Shown: positions 4,075 to 5,572 of the stretch, in pieces
How positions within the stretch are numbered: position 1 is the first letter of the stretch
How the letters are laid out: every line of letters starts with the position of its first letter
DNA from: an uncultured Campylobacteraceae bacterium
Lineage (GTDB): Bacteria; Campylobacterota; Campylobacteria; Campylobacterales; Arcobacteraceae
Direction: 5' to 3'
Assembly: GCA_913057765.1 (NCBI GenBank)
Contig: CAJXPH010000190.1
Location: 1-5,572, forward strand
DNA: 5,572 nucleotides
Position numbers and translations under genes: made by a program
The notes under the pieces: generated by a model
The model's database searches: none
Seen by the model: only the letters and a program-made list of their open reading frames with translations
Told to the model about the DNA's origin: nothing

Positions 4075-5572
4075 ATGAAAAAGAACAACTATAGACTCAT
4101 AACTATAACTACATATATTATCATATCAATCTTAGCTATATCGATGACTATAAACTATATTTACCAAAAAGAAAATCAATTATTAGAAAAAAAATATAAC
4201 AATATCACCTCTAATTTAGAGAATAAAATTAATTCTTTAATTGATAAGAAAAAAAATGCGACTCTAGCTTTGACAATTACTCTTGCAAACAATACTGAAG
4301 TTATAAATATTTTAAAAAACAATTCTATAAAAGATGAAAAACTACATAAATTATCTTTATTACTAAGAAAAGAGACTGCTTTCAAAAATGTTTGGTTTCA
4401 AGTAATTGATAATAAAGGGATATCACTATTTAGAAGCTGGTCGAAAAAAAGGAATGATGCGATTCATACTTTAAGAGCGGATGTGAGAAAAATGCTAATA
4501 AATCCTGAAATAAAAAGTACTATAAGTGTTGGAAGATATGATATGACATTTAAAGCTATGGTTCCTATTTATGAAAATGATAAATTTATAGGAATTATTG
4601 AATCAATTACACATTTCAATTCAATTTCTAGAGGTTTAAGACAATCAGATGATATTGAACCTATTATAGTTACAGAAGAAAAATTTACAAAGCAATTAAC
4701 AAACCCTTTTACAAAACTTTTTGTTGATAACCATTATATAGCTAATATTTCAGCAAATAAGGAACTTATTAATTATCTTAGTAATCTTGGAGTAAAAAAG
4801 ATTATTAGTAGAAAAGGATATATAGTAAATAATGATTATTTAATAATGAATTATCCCTTACATTATAAGAATGAAAAATTAGGAAGTTTTGTAGTATTTA
4901 AAGATTTAAAATTAATTGACAAGTCTTCAATTGATGAATATAAAAACAATGTATATTTATACCTTGGATTATTTATAGTATTACTTGGATTAATATTATA
5001 TGTAATCAGCTATCACCTATACTCTAAAGAGATAACAAAGTTATATGCACAATTAAATGAAAATCAAGAAGAACTAAAAGAATTAAATGAATCTTTAAAA
5101 GAGACAATTACTAAAGAAGTTGATAAAAATGATAAAAAAAATAAAATAATTTCTCACCAAAATAAACTAACAGCGATGGGTGAGATGATAGAAAATATAG
5201 CTCATCAATGGAGACAGCCTTTATCAATTATCTCTACTGCTGCTTCGGGGATTAAATTAAAAAAAGAGTTAGGTATAGATTTAGATGAAAATGAAGAGGA
5301 GCGTGCTTTAGAATCGATTGTCTCAACATCTAAATATTTATCAAATACAATAGATGATTTTAGATATTTCTTTTCTCAAGATAAGGTGATTACTATATTT
5401 AAGTCAGATACTTTGATTGAGAAGGTAATGAATTTAATTGAAAATGAATTTATTTCAAAAAATATCCATATTATAAAAGATATTAAATCTATAAATATTA
5501 AAAGCAGTGAAAATAAATTAATACAAGTATTGATTAATTTATTAAATAATTCAAAAGATGCTTTAGAAAATA
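4075..5572 (+). CDS. Membrane sensor histidine kinase with double-Cache-like periplasmic domain (3' end cut by window)
   Basis: The frame is open to the window end, giving 499 residues without a stop. TM1 spans about residues 8-28 and TM2 about 293-313. The periplasmic region between them looks like a tandem Cache sensor of the dCache_3 kind: WFQVIDNKGISLFRSW (107-122), ISVGRYDMTFKAMVPIYEND (150-169) and GIIES are typical of the first module, and GYIV...PLHY...LGSFVVFKD (248-277) suits the second. A charged coiled coil (about 315-360) leads to the phosphoacceptor helix: AMGEMIENIAHQWRQPL with H377, then IDDFRYFFSQD (426-436). The N-box NLLNNSKDAL (488-497, N492 the likely Mg-binding Asn) is reached just before the cut, so G1, F and G2 boxes are missing only from view. 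The start is the only plausible Met: an in-frame stop lies at 4045-4047 and TM1 follows immediately. It should sense a small extracellular ligand of unknown identity; no cognate regulator is in view. Confidence 0.93.
   Translation, partial: MKKNNYRLITITTYIIISILAISMTINYIYQKENQLLEKKYNNITSNLENKINSLIDKKKNATLALTITLANNTEVINILKNNSIKDEKLHKLSLLLRKETAFKNVWFQVIDNKGISLFRSWSKKRNDAIHTLRADVRKMLINPEIKSTISVGRYDMTFKAMVPIYENDKFIGIIESITHFNSISRGLRQSDDIEPIIVTEEKFTKQLTNPFTKLFVDNHYIANISANKELINYLSNLGVKKIISRKGYIVNNDYLIMNYPLHYKNEKLGSFVVFKDLKLIDKSSIDEYKNNVYLYLGLFIVLLGLILYVISYHLYSKEITKLYAQLNENQEELKELNESLKETITKEVDKNDKKNKIISHQNKLTAMGEMIENIAHQWRQPLSIISTAASGIKLKKELGIDLDENEEERALESIVSTSKYLSNTIDDFRYFFSQDKVITIFKSDTLIEKVMNLIENEFISKNIHIIKDIKSINIKSSENKLIQVLINLLNNSKDALEN

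Noticed and set aside
4176..4385. Antisense open frame inside the membrane kinase gene
   Set aside because: The sense frame is open for 499 codons with clear domains. The antisense translation is phenylalanine/leucine-rich, as expected from complemented AT-rich codons.
1..5572. Search by eye for tRNA or rRNA genes, riboswitches, insertion sequences, att sites and CRISPR-type repeats
   Set aside because: Nearly all sequence is accounted for by six coding regions, and the gaps are short. No repeated units, clover-leaf patterns or transposase motifs were seen.

Overview
The window is strongly AT-rich and comes from a draft assembly. Its first 31 bases are a sequencing-library adapter, and genes run off both ends. 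The kinase at the right end carries an H-box of the IAHQWRQPL type, followed by a DDFR-x-FF second-helix motif. Together with the low GC and the T-rich promoter regions, this points to a member of the Campylobacterota, most likely an Arcobacter-like organism. The taxonomic call is inference from motif style, not from a search.

Left part (32-2560): a tight, same-strand three-gene signalling operon. It holds the 3' end of a hybrid sensor histidine kinase (ATPase end, receiver, helical C-terminal domain), a stand-alone receiver protein that overlaps it by 8 bases, and, 8 bases further on, a receiver fused to a histidine-kinase-like module. In the third protein the phosphoacceptor histidine is replaced by glutamate and the G1, F and G2 ATP-binding boxes are eroded, while the fold landmarks remain. 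The two small receivers are close paralogues (about 62% identical by hand alignment). The likely logic is that the hybrid kinase feeds phosphate to its own receiver and/or to the two downstream receivers, with the pseudokinase as an output, dimerisation or modulatory module. No DNA-binding or cyclic-di-GMP output domain is visible.

Middle part (2561-3557): a promoter region, then a bifunctional methionine sulfoxide reductase in MsrB-MsrA order with all expected catalytic and zinc cysteines. A strong bidirectional hairpin terminator follows.

Right part (3558-5572): a small convergent gene of unknown function on the minus strand, a 178-bp divergent promoter region, and a membrane sensor histidine kinase. 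That kinase has two transmembrane segments, a periplasmic double-Cache-like sensor, a coiled coil and an intact H-box. It is cut by the window end inside its ATPase domain. It is an intact counterpart to the degenerate kinase module at 1403-2560 and gives a direct reference for what the latter has lost.

No RNA genes, mobile elements or CRISPR arrays were seen. The most unusual item is the receiver-pseudokinase protein and its tandem receiver neighbour.
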